Shown: positions 49,152 to 59,963, counted from the stretch's first letter. The stretch is DNA of 64,000 bases from Citrobacter koseri (GCA_900446925.1 UAVY01000011.1:124001-188000), one strand, 5' to 3'. Notes: generated by a model not told the origin, from the letters alone. Translations and numbers: made by a program.

Positions 49152-51114
49152 TTATCTTTGGCTCTTAAAGCGCAGATCCTCCGCATATCCATTCGCCTCG
49201 GCCCACCCAGAAACAACTCCCTGTAGCTTTTCCATATAGCGATCGTGATCGATTTCATTCCCAAACGAGCAATGTTCATCAGAGTTCAGAAGGGAATCCA
49301 TGAGCCTCTGTACCCGTTCCGCTAACTCATCATCCAACTTGATCTGGAGGTAAGCATTCAATGGCTTATCCTTATATGCTTCCCGATGACCAAGGAAGCG
49401 CTCGAAGTCAGGTACACTGACTCGATGGCGGACTGTTAGTCCCGCGTTTCTGGCTTGACACAGATGCTTCATGGATTTTTCGGTTTTCAGTCCACATTCC
49501 ATTTTTAACTCCATCGGAGCGGTTAGGTGAATCCGAATCATGGACAAGACTGAAATGGATTTTAAAGTGAGTCAGTACTTGATTAGCGGTACCAGTATGG
49601 CCTTCCTCTGGCTCGTATGACCGCAAATCTGATCCATCAATGCATTATCACGCTCGATGATCGAGGCCATAACTGCAGCATGTTCGGGTATCTCCTTCAA
49701 CGAGAATTGGATGAGAACCGAAGAATACCTCTGAAAAGCTGGGGTCAATATGTTGCAATGCCTGCAAGCACTGTTTTTCATCACCCTCAAAAGCTATATG
49801 GTCAGAGCGGTAAGTTCTTGGTGTAACTGCTGAATTTTCTTCCGGATTATCGCGTTCAAGCCTCACAATGGTTGTGTGATCTTCAAATGGATTGATAAAG
49901 CACGGAGAGTGAGTAGTCATAATCACCTGCCAGTCTGGGTTCTTAGCCAACTGATACAGATGTGTCTCTGTGCTGCACGAGCAGCCATAGGATGAAGGGC
50001 ATTCTCGGGTTCATCAATTAACAGTAAATAGCCGGGGAAAGCTGGATCATCAGGACTATCAGGGATCGGAGCACCGCTATCATGGGCATCCAGTTGAGCT
50101 CTAACCTGAGCAAGCTCATCATGGAGGGCATTCAAATCAGCGTTTTTAGGCGGCTTTTTTAGTTTCTTCTCAAGTTCAGTTACTTCTTTCTCAAGCCGCT
50201 TGCGGAATTCAGCACGTACTTCTTTGTCGCGATTAAGTTCATTGTGAACTTGCAACATTGACCAGAATAGTGCGCGGCGAGCGCCCCGTGCCCTGCTGAC
50301 TAAGAGAGGTATTAGCCCTCCCGTCAGTGATTTTTAAAACTGGAGCCATTCTTGATGAGATCCGCAACTTTAGGAGCCAGAGGGGGCAGCACCGATGCTC
50401 AGACTAACATCCAGCCCCCGGAAAAATACCTTTAAACCCTTCGGAAACTCGGCCTGCAATACCATTAAAATGTTCTTGATGCTGTTCACTAAGCAAGTTG
50501 ATACTTCCAGAAACACTTTCAATCGCTTTTGCTAATGGCGATTCGGGATTAAGCCCGCGCGTTCTCAAGCTCTTTCTGTAAAGGGGCGAGAGCAAAACTC
50601 AAAAGCACATCTTCTGTTTTCCCTGCATCATCCAGAGATCCTATACGCAAAAGGTCTTGGCAGACGTGAGTTGAAAACTGAATCAGCGCCGCCTGCTTTA
50701 GTGTCCTCTGCCCAGTCCCCTTCACCATGTTCTCCAGCGGTAGGATCCCAAGTTGTACGGACTTTCAAAAAATCAGGTGCTTTCCACTGCCAACGGCTTT
50801 TAACGACGAGAAAACCGTCCCTTTCTTCTTTCCATTTTGCATCTACATTACCGAATACCGTCAGGAATGTGAACTTCGAGCAAAATCTCTGAATGTTCAT
50901 CCTCTGAAGCATGCTGATGTCGATCGCTACTGGCATCAAATGCTGTTGGCCCCTTAGCTAACTCATATGCTCGCAAGACTGTTGATTTACCAGCGTTGTT
51001 TTTACCTACAAGACAAACAATGTTATCAAGTGCAATATCGATGCCTTCATTCCCTATACATCCAATGTTCCGAATGGTCATGCGAAGCAATTTTGAACGA
51101 TTCTCTGCTGCCAT
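49152..51114 (-). CDS. OLD-family ATPase/TOPRIM nuclease (frameshifts)
   Basis: About 654 codons in pieces. N-terminal ABC-like ATPase: MAAENRSKLLRMTIRNIGCI, Walker A LVGKNNAGKSTVLRAY (about residue 40), signature-like SLSQQGTGARRALFWS, Walker B YLLLIDEPENALHPMAARA, H-loop VIMTTHSPCFINP. C-terminal TOPRIM: ILVEGDTEHAAVMA (catalytic Glu) and LVHDSDSPNRS (DxD). This is the overcoming-lysogenization-defect architecture. No UvrD-like GajB partner is adjacent, so it is a stand-alone (class 1) type rather than Gabija. Breaks near 50875, 50620, 50560, 50405, 50330, 49965, 49790 and 49570. Confidence 0.82.
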
Positions 51115-51351
51115 ATATCCCTCTAAAATTACAAACAGATAGCTATCTCACTCTACACAAACGAGCGACCTCAAAAAGGTGATGCCGACTGTAAACCCGC
51201 ATTTTTACGAATAGCAGAACTGATTCTGGCGGTATTTTTTCCGGTAAGAGACTGATAGAGGGATGTGATGGATGAGCTTAATTGCAAAGCTACTGAGCAG
51301 GGTATAAGCAAACTATGGCTTGTTAGTTAAGATGAGAACAGCCCGTAGGTG

Positions 51352-51385
51352 ATTGATCGTGGCTGCTTTTTCAGCCACGATCAAT
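51352..51385. terminator. 14-bp perfect hairpin between WYL and OLD genes
   Basis: ATTGATCGTGGCTG, loop CTTTTT-like, CAGCCACGATCAAT. It lies in the 370-bp gap after the WYL gene and before OLD, so it may separate or attenuate transcription. No other gene is seen in 51115-51485. Confidence 0.65.
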
Positions 51386-51485
51386 ATCTGGTAATAATTA
51401 ACTGTTTTTTTGTTCAAACAATGGAGCTAAACACTGAACGTCTTGTAAAGCCTCTGCATTTAGTACATCAAAGTATAACCACTTA

Positions 51486-52326
51486 TTATTTTTCATCATT
51501 GACCAAGTCAATTTTCCAATTGGTTTTTACATAACAGGCCAATGCTGCACGGCAAGTGACGGAATGGACGTTACCATTTATAGAGAACTCGCGCGATATC
51601 TCATTAATTGTTTCTTTTGGTAAATTCTTTTTAAATTCAATGATAAAAGTGACTTCTTCGTCCCACTCTCTATCCGTCTTCTCAGCAAGAGTCGGCGAAA
51701 TTGTTGTATCTAAATGAGCATCAAAAAGCCTGGATAGTTTGAAGTTCTTAAAACCACTGCGCTGTGGTTGTTCCTCATTTCGGTCATAAGCTCTGAAATA
51801 CCAGTTCTTACGGTCAACAAACAATGCTAATGGAAACAGTATCCTTTCCCTGTGATCACCACTTTTTGAACCGTAGGAACATCTAATGGCACATTGTCCC
51901 TTTATTGCCCTTGTTACCGGCCGCTACCTGTTCTTCTTTGAGACGTTCCGGCTGATAGAGCGGGTCCACTTCATCAATGGGTAGCATTGGCCGCTTTTGC
52001 ATTAATTCGGAGCGTGTAAACCCATACTGAATAAGGTTAAGGGCCGTGTGAACACCAATCCTAATTAATGGGGTATAGCTGTCTGCAAGGATAACTGTTC
52101 TTTTGGTTGCAGTATCAATGCTGCAGTTATCCGGTTTTAGCTCCCGATAGAGAGCAAGATCCTTAGATGCTGCAGCCTGAGCAACCTTGAACTCAGCCAT
52201 AATCTCAGCTCTGGAGATGCTGCCAAGATAGCGAATACAGAGGTCTATGTACGCAAGTCGTTCTGCCTGGGGAAGTGAATAGGCGTCGACCAGCAGTTCC
52301 AGATGAACATCATGAAACATTGTCAT
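51486..52326 (-). CDS. wHTH-WYL transcription regulator, BrxR/CapW-like (frameshift)
   Basis: About 280 aa joined over a break near 51850. N-terminal winged helix (RAEIMAEFKVAQAAASKDLA), middle WYL domain with LIRIGVHTALNLIQYGF-type lead and FVDRKNWYFRAYDRNEEQ, then FKNFKLSRLFDAHL, and a C-terminal WCX-like part (EVTFIIEFKKNLPKETINEI). This order matches BrxR/CapW repressors, which sit at the head of BREX, CBASS and other defence loci. First gene on the minus strand before OLD and Mrr-STAND. Confidence 0.82.
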
Positions 52327-52669
52327 CGATACGCTCCGCTTTATGATCTATTAAATATACTGTTCATTATCACATGTTGCACTGCTTTACGCAATGAGAT
52401 AGGATTATCTCAGTCGAGAAAGTAATCAAATCGACATGATAGCTCAGGAAGGTTCATTCAGGTGAAGTCGTTGATCTGGTTGGATTAGCACTGAGGGGGG
52501 AGTGAGGGACTGTCTGCAAACAATCCCTCACCAGAAAAACAAAAACTCTGCGGAGCGTCATTCACCACTGAGTCTTGCTGATCAGAATGTTGAGTATACG
52601 TTAATTATAGCGTAGCCGACAAGCCTGCCTCTGGTGAAATGACACTCCTTGCAACATAAGGAGTGGTAA
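52327..52669. promoter_or_regulatory. Divergent intergenic region
   Basis: Separates the WYL regulator from the plus-strand unit. It includes an A/T-rich stretch just upstream of the WYL start and a hairpin GTGAGGGA...TCCCTCAC at 52502-52531. A regulator operator would be expected here; I cannot define it. Confidence 0.4.
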
Positions 52670-52831
52670 ATGACCACACCACGAATGGGCTACTGCCCAC
52701 GCTGTAAACAGGATTGTGAAATCTCTTTTGCTACAAAAGCCATTCATGAAAAGACGGGTAAGGTAATTTTGCCGAAAAAGGGTAAAGTCCTTGTCATTCC
52801 TCATTGTACGGCTTGTCGTAAGACTAAATAG
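52670..52831 (+). CDS. 53-residue putative zinc-ribbon protein
   Basis: ATGACCACACC preceded by AAGGAG at 7-12 nt. Protein begins MTTPRMGYCPRCKQDCEISF and ends VIPHCTACRKTK: two CxxC pairs (CPRC, CTAC) that would fold as a zinc ribbon. Basic, no membrane part. Unrecognised; heads the plus-strand small-gene group. Confidence 0.7.
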   Translation: MTTPRMGYCPRCKQDCEISFATKAIHEKTGKVILPKKGKVLVIPHCTACRKTK

Positions 52832-52911
52832 TTCAACCAGTGCCAGGCAGGTCAATGTGGCCTGCCTTTAATTGCTATACATAGCTCAACTTCTATTTTA
52901 AGAGTAATGCA

Positions 52912-53256
52912 ATGAAAAAAATTCTTCGTAATGTCATTCTTACTACAGCTGTGGTTTCTGGTTCAGTATTCGCAGCAGATAGTAGCCAGAAGGTCGCACT
53001 TTCTGATCTTCATTTTGCCACAACACCAAATGGAATGCAGCAAATTGAAGGTAATGGTATTAATACTACTAGTCAGACACTCAAGCATGTGTTTGTGAAA
53101 TTTAACCTTCTTCAAAATAATACTGTAGTGGGGCAAACCATCGCTATGGTAGAGAATCTTGAGGCCGGACAGAACTGGAAAGTACAGGCTCCTTATAATA
53201 GTTTTGCTGTTAAGCCTGATAGTTTCAAGGTTACTGAGATTAACGTTATAAATTGA
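52912..53256 (+). CDS. Exported FxLYD-type protein
   Basis: 114 aa, signal peptide MKKILRNVILTTAVVSGSVF with cleavage after FA-A. The mature domain (QQIEGNGINTTSQTLKHVFV, KPDSFKVTEINVI) is of the short immunoglobulin-like FxLYD kind. Function unknown. 80 bp after the zinc-ribbon gene. Confidence 0.7.
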   Translation: MKKILRNVILTTAVVSGSVFAADSSQKVALSDLHFATTPNGMQQIEGNGINTTSQTLKHVFVKFNLLQNNTVVGQTIAMVENLEAGQNWKVQAPYNSFAVKPDSFKVTEINVIN

Positions 53257-53304
53257 TGTTTTTATTGAATGTTTGTTCTCAAGAGCAAATTATCAGGAAT
53301 GTAA

Positions 53305-54004
53305 ATGAACACACTGACAGTATCTCTGGTAACAATAATGATCCCTGGTGTCATTATGGCACTAATTTATGATACTTACACTCAACATAAATCCTGGGAT
53401 TCATTTCGATATGTTCTGATGTCGGTTGTATTTGGTATCGTTACTTATCTGGCAATGCAGGCAGCAGTGAGCTTATTTCAACTGATTGCTGGGATCGGTG
53501 ATACCAAATCCATTAATTGGAGATTACTGTCAGTCTGGTCAATTCCCAATGAGGAAAAGATAGCGATTAATCCACTGGAGATCTTACTGGGCGGGCTTTG
53601 TGCTATCCCCTTAGGGCTGATTGCTGTCTATCTTGCGACCAAACGGACATTTCATGAACTGTTACTGCGTAAAGGGCATTTCAAATAAATACGGTGATGA
53701 TAATGCCTTTATACGGTCAGTTGAGATCATGCACAGAAATACAGGGCAATGCTACGTTCTGTTGCATGAAAATAATATGCTCATTCATGGAACAGTCTAT
53801 CTGTATAACGAAAATGAGAAAACGCAGGAGCTGGGGCTTCTAAATGCTACTGTACTCAGTTCGGAAACAGGTACAGTTCTCTGGACGACGGGATTTATCT
53901 ATCTTTCAAAAGAATACGGTAAAATGGTCGTATTTGAAAATTACATTGAGGTTCCACATGACAAAGAATCAGATGCCGAAAATAACCAGAATGCCGACCT
54001 TTGA
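53305..54004 (+). CDS. DUF6338-like membrane protein (frameshift)
   Basis: N-terminal hydrophobic segments (VSLVTIMIPGVIMALIY; VLMSVVFGIVTYLAMQAAVS; LLGGLCAIPLGLIAVYLAT) followed, after removing one G from GGG near 53676, by a soluble tail (RKGISNKYGDDNAFIRSVEI) with beta-rich GTVYLYNENEKTQELGLL. Length about 232 aa. The topology and tail resemble DUF6338. Unknown role. Confidence 0.65.
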
Positions 54005-54206
54005 TGGCCGGGAGTTAGGTGCACAGGCCGGGCTACAAATGGCAGTGAATGGTGCTCAAGTTGAAACCAGGGGAATCCAGATGGTTGCGCGTCCGCAACA
54101 AGGTAATCAAATTCCGGGGTATGGTCGTCAAACTTCTGCTCAGACAACATCTCAGGGTACTTTTGCCCCTGTGAGTGGCCCGAAGATCCCGCCGATGAAA
54201 AAATAA
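53958..54206 (+). CDS. Small Gln/Pro-rich protein overlapping the DUF6338 gene
   Basis: 82 aa from MTKNQMPKITRMPTFDGREL to PKIPPMKK, low complexity (Gln, Pro, Gly). Starts inside the end of the upstream gene, so translation may be coupled. No family recognised; probably disordered. Confidence 0.55.
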   Translation: MTKNQMPKITRMPTFDGRELGAQAGLQMAVNGAQVETRGIQMVARPQQGNQIPGYGRQTSAQTTSQGTFAPVSGPKIPPMKK

Positions 54207-54246
54207 TTGCATTAAAAATTATTTCAGACAGATATCATCTCGGTGA

Positions 54247-54285
54247 ATCCCCCCGCATCCTTACCGGATAGCGGGGATTTTTGTT
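54247..54285 (+). terminator. Terminator of the small-gene group
   Basis: ATCCCCCCGC...GCGGGGATTTTTG, a GC stem with T run before yfjP. Confidence 0.8.
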
Positions 54286-54305
54286 TTTTACGCTGAGATA
54301 TCCGT

Positions 54306-55183
54306 ATGAATAAATCTGTCGGCCTTCAGGCCCTTGAAAAACCACTGGCTTCGTTACCGCATACCCTACGCAATCTCGTTTTTGAACGTCTCCAACATCT
54401 GACTCACTACGAACCCGTCATTGGCATTATGGGCAAAACAGGTGCCGGTAAATCATCACTTTGCAATGCTCTGTTCCAGGGTGAAGTCACTCCGATCAGC
54501 AATGTGGAGGCCTGCACGCGTGAGGCGCTACACTTTAGACTTCGTAATGGCAATCACAGCCTAATGGTTGTTGATTTACCTGGTGTGGGTGAAAGCGAGC
54601 AACGTGACGAGGAATATACAGCACTTTATCGTCACATTCTGCCAGAACTGGATTTAGTGCTGTGGGTTATCAAAACCGATGACCGGGCACTGTCAGTGGA
54701 TGAACACTTCTATCGCAAGGTGATGCAGGATTATCAGAAGAGGGTTCTGTTCGTGGTTAATCAAGCTGACAAGGCCGAACCCTGCCATCAATGGAATACC
54801 ACCCAGCAATACACCATCCCATAGCCAACAGTCGACAATTGAGGCCAAGCAGAGCGCTGTACAACAGATCTTCCTGCCGCACCATCCAGTCTGTGTTGTA
54901 TCGGCCCGAACTGGTTGGGGGCTGGATGCGATGGTCGAGACAATGATGCGCAGCCTGCCTGACCGGGCCACCAGCCCACTGACGACACAGCTGCATGGCA
55001 GGCTCTGCACGGAGCCCGGTAAAAAAGCAGGCCAGGGACAGTTTCAGCCATGCCGTGGGAAAGGTGTTTGATGGCGTGGAGTCATCCCCTCTGCTTCCGG
55101 TCCCGGTTCGGGCGGTCATTCGTACCGTACGGGAAACCGTTGTGTCAGTCGCACGGGCCGTCTGGGACTGGATATTCTTCTGA
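54306..55183 (+). CDS. yfjP: YfjP/YeeP-type GTPase (frameshifts)
   Basis: Era-like GTPase typical of CP4 islands. G1 GIMGKTGAGKSSLC, G3 VDLPGVGESEQRD, G4 VNQADKAEP; C-terminal hydrophobic VVSVARAVWDWIFF. Breaks near 54798 and 55012; joined about 290 aa. Role unknown; conserved head of the yfjP-yfjR module. Confidence 0.9.
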
Positions 55184-55443
55184 ATCAATAAAACACCCTC
55201 AGGGAGGTGGTGGATTATTTCGTTTATTCGATGCTGAACCGATGATTTTCATTCATCAGACACAACCTGTCCTCACCAGCAGCATATACCACCAGACATA
55301 AGCGCATCATCTCTCTCTGTGGTGCATCAGTGCTTCCTTTTTGTGCCAGGTATTTCGCCACGTGCTGTGGACACAACCTGTCAATCCCCTCCTTTACAGT
55401 AATACCTTCTTTATTAATTACTTACCTAATACGGAGATAATAC

Positions 55444-56158
55444 ATGTCTCAGGCTGAGCGTCGTTATGACCGCCTGTCTGTCCGGCTGTCGCTGATTATC
55501 AGCCGTCTGCTCGCGGGGGAAACGCTGAATGTGCGTCATCTGGCGGCAGAATTCGGGGTTTCAGAACGCACCCTGCACCGTGATTTTCGGGAGCGGTTGA
55601 TTTATCTCGATCTCGAATACCGGGATGGCTGCTGCCGTCTGCTGACCGGGGGCCGTCACGAGATTCGGGAGGAGGCTGCATTGCAGTTCGCCCGGCAGTC
55701 AGGCACTGGCGTGTTGTTTCCTGATATGGACCACCATCTGGTCAGTTCGTTGCTCAGCGGCCAGGACTCCTCGCCATGCCTTATTTGGCATCAGGGGGGG
55801 CTCCGTACCGCCTTCCCGACCGGGCATCTTCACACGACTGGTCCGGGCGGTATCAGAAAACAGGAGGGTAACCCTGCTGGCCGACGGGTGCCGTTGCGAC
55901 AGCCTTGCTCCCTACCGGCTGATTTTCAGCGCCGGTGAGTGGTTTCTGGTGGGGGAACACCTTGCCCGAATAACCATTTTTGCGCTGTGCACCGTTCACT
56001 CCGTGACGTTTCACCCGGAAACGTTCACACCAGAAGGGCATTTCATCCGCATTCTGTCCCGCCCTGATTTTTTACAGGCGTTGCCTCATTTTCATGTTTT
56101 TCATTCATTACTCGCTGACGGCAGTTACGGGCAGCTTACCCATAAGGATCAGGTATGA
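55444..56158 (+). CDS. yfjR: YfjR-like HTH/WYL-type regulator (frameshifts)
   Basis: DeoR-type HTH at the N-terminus ([20 protein letters not shown]), then a WYL-like sensor part ending [20 protein letters not shown]. Breaks near 55795, 55845 and 55885. About 237 aa. Its stop overlaps the next start (ATGA). In CP4-57 yfjR follows yfjP. Confidence 0.85.
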
Positions 56159-56774
56159 AATTACTCACCACGGCGGCGCTGGCCGCCAGCCTCTGCATTA
56201 TCTCTGTGAGCCCGGTTCTCGCAGAAAATATCGTTGGTTCAGTCAGGGCCTGGCAGTACATGCAGGCTGATGGCTGGAAATCGGCTGACGGTACGGATAA
56301 CAACACGCTGCATAACGCACTTTATCAGGCTGATGTAATAGGCAATTATCCCTGGACGAAACAGTTTCTGCTGCGTGCACGTGGTGGCGGTGACTATTAC
56401 CTTGCGACAAGAAAACGCACACGGTACGCAGGCTGGATGTGAAACCGGCCAGCGGCTACTACGCTGACCTGACCTCGGTGTACCAGGGGGAGAACCGGGG
56501 GAAAGGCTGTTCTTTCGCCATTATTGATAGTCAATACCGGCTGAGGGATGAAGCTGAGCGAGATGCTGTAGTGGCAGAGGATCCAGGAAAAGCCATAGAG
56601 CTTGCATGGCAGCAATTTAGCCCAAAAGTAGTCATGACAATTCCGGATAACTGTGCAAATAAACATCAGCAGGCCGATCTTGCAGCCAAGAGTTCGGAAG
56701 ACGACAGGAAATTACAGCAGTGGGTGGCGCAACAAAGCCTGGCGGAATTATGCCGTCGTACAGGCAACTGCTGA
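56155..56774 (+). CDS. Exported protein of unknown function (frameshift)
   Basis: Signal peptide [20 protein letters not shown] cleaved at VLA-E. Mature part has GSVRAWQYMQADGWKSADGT and, after a break near 56425, YADLTSVYQGENRGKGCSFA, ending CRRTGNC. Four cysteines suggest disulfides in the periplasm. About 205 aa. Not recognised by name; coupled to yfjR by the ATGA overlap. Confidence 0.65.
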
Positions 56775-56808
56775 CCCGCTGAAAACAACCATAACAGGGA
56801 GTTTTAAC

Positions 56809-57262
56809 ATGAATATATATAATACGCGTCTGACGACCTTACTGGTGGTCATCGGCACGCTGCTGGTCTCTGGCTGCGACAGCAAGGAAGATGCAGGCGT
56901 GAAAACGATAGCCAGATTTAAGGATTTGACCCCACCACCATTCAGCAAGGTTGTCTCGCATAAATCCGATATTGCCCAGGAATGGGTAAAAAAGGATGCC
57001 TTCGGTACACCGCAATATACGGTGATGAAAACCCGCCAGTCACCAGAAGGATGTGAGTCAGGCAATTATTACTACATTGCGGATATGCAGCAGAAAACGG
57101 TGCAGCCACTGATGGCAGCTCTGTGCCTTGCCGACAATATCACTCTGAGTTTCAGGATTGAAACCGACAGCTACACGGGTGAGAAATCGGTAGTGTATTC
57201 ACACGATGGTAAGGAAATGGGGAAACTCTATCTGCCGGGAGAATCAGGAGAAAAATCCATGA
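56809..57262 (+). CDS. yfjS: YfjS-like lipoprotein
   Basis: Signal peptide and lipobox TLLVSGCDSK (Cys about residue 24). Conserved TIARFKDLTPPPFSKVVS and QKTVQPLMAALCLADNI match YfjS of CP4-57. As written, the frame runs on without a stop into yfjT; in another frame a TGA overlaps the yfjT ATG, which is the expected arrangement. I place the end there. About 150 aa. Confidence 0.85.
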
Positions 57263-57709
57263 TGAAGCTGAAAGGCGTTATCTCAGTTTTCGCTCTGAGC
57301 CTCAGTTTGCTGTCACCTGCTAAGGCCGAAGAACAGCGTTACATCAGTATCCGCAACACAGACATGGTCTGGGTGCCGGGCAATGTCTGCGTGTGGCAGT
57401 TTCGCCTGGACAACGGCGGAAGTGGCGAAGGATTCGGGCCTCTGACACTCTCCCTGCGTCTGAAAGACAAAGGCGGAAACACGCTGGTTATGGGGAATAT
57501 GGCGGTGGCTGCATTTGGTGGAGAGCGATGCGACTCGCTCTCAGGAAGCCTCGCTGGAGAACGAATGCGTGGAAAACGTCAGCTCTGTCGAAATCATGAA
57601 GGCAACGGAAGAGCGTAATGGTTACCAGATTGACCTGCCACTGTCTGTTTTCGACCCGCAGTATTACCAACCGCTGCAAGTCACGGTTGTCGGAGGTAAG
57701 GCGTCTTAG
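57259..57709 (+). CDS. yfjT: YfjT-like exported protein (frameshift)
   Basis: Signal peptide (LKGVISVFALSLSLLSPAKA) then EEQRYISIRNTDMVWVPGNV and DNGGSGEGFGPLTLSLRLKD, matching YfjT. One extra G near 57520 breaks the frame; repaired it ends VFDPQYYQPLQVTVV. About 149 aa. Periplasmic, function unknown. Confidence 0.85.
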
Positions 57710-57780
57710 CCAATTCTTTACCCGTTTGATTCAGCCCCTGTCGCTTATGCCACTGGGGCTTTTTATTTTAGGGAGCCTGT

Positions 57781-58013
57781 ATGACTGAACTCACTGAATT
57801 GCCTGATGGGACCGTTTACTCGCCAGCAGGCAGAGGCGGTTGCGTCTCAATATTCCAACGTTGCTATAGAGGACGACCTGGGGACACATTTCCGTCTGGT
57901 TATCCATCATGAGCGTTGCATGGGTCTGGAGAGCCTGGAACTTTGAGCCGGATGCCGGTTACTGGCTGAACCGGTATATCACTCGTTATGGCATCCGCAA
58001 ATTTCCTGCATAA
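57781..58013 (+). CDS. DUF905 protein, YkfF-like (frameshifts)
   Basis: [10 protein letters not shown] then, in other frames, [20 protein letters not shown] and [18 protein letters not shown], the DUF905 signature. About 77 aa. Common small gene before the yfjQ-type gene in CP4-like islands. Confidence 0.8.
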
Positions 58014-58111
58014 CCACCACCAGCACATCATCGATATAAACAAAGTCAGGCCACACCTCCTTCGGGAAGTGTGGCCTTTTGTCTTTTTACCCACTGCATA
58101 AGGAGTTACCC

Positions 58112-58934
58112 ATGCGATTAGCCAGCCGCTTTGGCCGTATAAACCAGATACGCCGTGACCGGCCTCTGACCCACGAAGAGCTGATGAGTCATGTTCCCAG
58201 CGTGTTCGGGAGTGACAAACATGAATCTCGTTCAGACAGGTACACCTACATCCCGACCATCACCATCCTCGAAAGCCTGCAGCGTGAAGGCTTTGAGCCG
58301 TTCTTTGCCTGCCAGACAAAGGTTCGCGACCAGAGCAAGCGTGAACACACCAAACACATGCTTCGTCTTCGTCGTGCCGGGCAACTGACCGGGCATCCAG
58401 GTTCCGGAAATCATTTTGCTCAACAGCCATGACGGCTCCTCGAGCTACCAGATGCTGCCGGGGCTGTTTCGTGGCGTCTGTACCAACGGTCTGGTCTGCG
58501 GTCAGTCATTCGGCGAAGTGCGGGTACCACATAAAGGGAATGTCGTCGAGAAGGTGATTGAAGGGGCTTACGAAGTGCTTGGGGTCTTTGACCGGGTGGA
58601 GGAGAAGCGCGATGCGATGCAGTCACTGGCACTGCCAGAACCAGCCCGTAACGCCCTGGCGAATGCCGCACTGAAGTATCGATTTGGGGAAGACCACCAG
58701 CCGGTCACGGTATCGCAGTTGCTGACTCCGCGTCGTCGGGAGGACTACAGCGATGACCTGTGGACTGTCTACCAGCGCGTGCAGGAGAACCTGATGAAAG
58801 GTGGTCTGTCAGGGCGAACCGCGCAGGGAAAAAGTAATCGCACCCGTGCTGTTACCGGTATTAACGGCGATGTGAAGCTCAACCGCGCCCTGTGGGTGAT
58901 GGCAGAAAACATGCTCGAGTTTTTCGGGTGTTAA
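58112..58934 (+). CDS. yfjQ: YfjQ/YafZ DUF932 protein (frameshift)
   Basis: DUF932 family, also found near phage recombination genes. MRLASRFGRINQIRRDRPLT, SYQMLPGLFRGVCTNGLVCG, GEVRVPHKGNVVEKVIEGAY. Break near 58395. About 274 aa. Function uncharacterised. Confidence 0.9.
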
Positions 58935-58964
58935 ACAACAGTGACAGCATAAGGAGATAGTTTA

Positions 58965-59408
58965 ATGGATACACAGCACCTTCAGTTCGCTGAGCAGGGA
59001 GCAATTACAGCCTCAGTGGTCCCGGACGAGTTACGCATTGACTTCTGGCCGAAACATTTTGGCTCCATCCCGCAATGGATAACCCTTGAACCCCGAATCT
59101 TTACCTGGATGGACCGCCTGTGCACTGACTATCACGGCGGTATCTGGAACTTTTCGACGCTCAGCAACGGCGGCGCGTTTATGGCCCCTGAGGCAGAGAG
59201 CAACGAGAAGTGGACATTGTTCAACAGTATGAACGGCAATGGAGCAGAACTCACCAGTGAAGCTACAGGGATAGTCGCCTGCCTGATGGCATACAGCCAC
59301 CATGCCTGTCGTACCGAATGTGACGCTATGACTGAGCACTATTATCGCTTACGCGACTACGCGCTGAACCATCCGGAATGCAGCGCCATTATGCATCTTA
59401 TCGACTAA
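58965..59408 (+). CDS. yfjX: ArdB/KlcA-type antirestriction protein YfjX
   Basis: 147 aa, intact. WITLEPRIFTWMDRLCTDYH and GGIWNFSTLSNGGAFMAPE are the ArdB/KlcA signature; family members relieve type I restriction. Expected to protect the island on transfer. Confidence 0.92.
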   Translation: MDTQHLQFAEQGAITASVVPDELRIDFWPKHFGSIPQWITLEPRIFTWMDRLCTDYHGGIWNFSTLSNGGAFMAPEAESNEKWTLFNSMNGNGAELTSEATGIVACLMAYSHHACRTECDAMTEHYYRLRDYALNHPECSAIMHLID

Positions 59409-59420
59409 GGAATGCCTGAC

Positions 59421-59963
59421 ATGAATACTGTATTATCCCCGGAGCCATCGCAGCCTGAACTTTTTCCGCTGGCGGTTATGGCTCAACATGATTACCTGCT
59501 TACCGCGACATCCGGATTAACACCCTATGCCCAACGCACCATTCGCCGCGCTATCAATCTGCTGGATAAATATCTGCGCCAGCCCGGTATATCCTTTACC
59601 TCAAGTACTGCTGCCCGTGACTGGCTTCAGTTACAGCTGGCAGGGCAAGAACGGGAAGTGTTTATGGTGCTCTATCTCGATAACCAGCACTGTTTACTGG
59701 AGAGCGAAACGCTGTTTGCCGGTTCGGTTAACCATGTACAGGTCCATCCTCGTGAGGTGGTGAAGTCAGCGCTTCGCTTCAATGCTGCTGCTGTCGTGCT
59801 GGCACATAACCATCCGTCCGGCGATCCAGAGCCCAGCAAAGCCGATCGCCAGTTGACTGACAGGATAAAAGAGGTTCTGGGACTGGTTGATGTGAAAACG
59901 CTCGATCATCTGGTTGTCGGCCAGGATGGGATTGTGTCGTTTGCAGAACGAGGCTGGATATGA
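59421..59963 (+). CDS. yfjY: RadC-like JAB metalloprotein YfjY
   Basis: UPF0758/RadC family, 180 aa. JAMM motif AHNHPSGDPEPSKADRQLTD with upstream catalytic Glu region. I chose the second ATG (MNTVLSPEP); the first, 9 nt before, is too close to AAGGA. Stop overlaps the next start (ATGA). Confidence 0.92.
   Translation: MNTVLSPEPSQPELFPLAVMAQHDYLLTATSGLTPYAQRTIRRAINLLDKYLRQPGISFTSSTAARDWLQLQLAGQEREVFMVLYLDNQHCLLESETLFAGSVNHVQVHPREVVKSALRFNAAAVVLAHNHPSGDPEPSKADRQLTDRIKEVLGLVDVKTLDHLVVGQDGIVSFAERGWI

Noticed and set aside
49152..51114. Gabija system
   Set aside because: The OLD-type nuclease is present, but no UvrD-like GajB helicase is adjacent.
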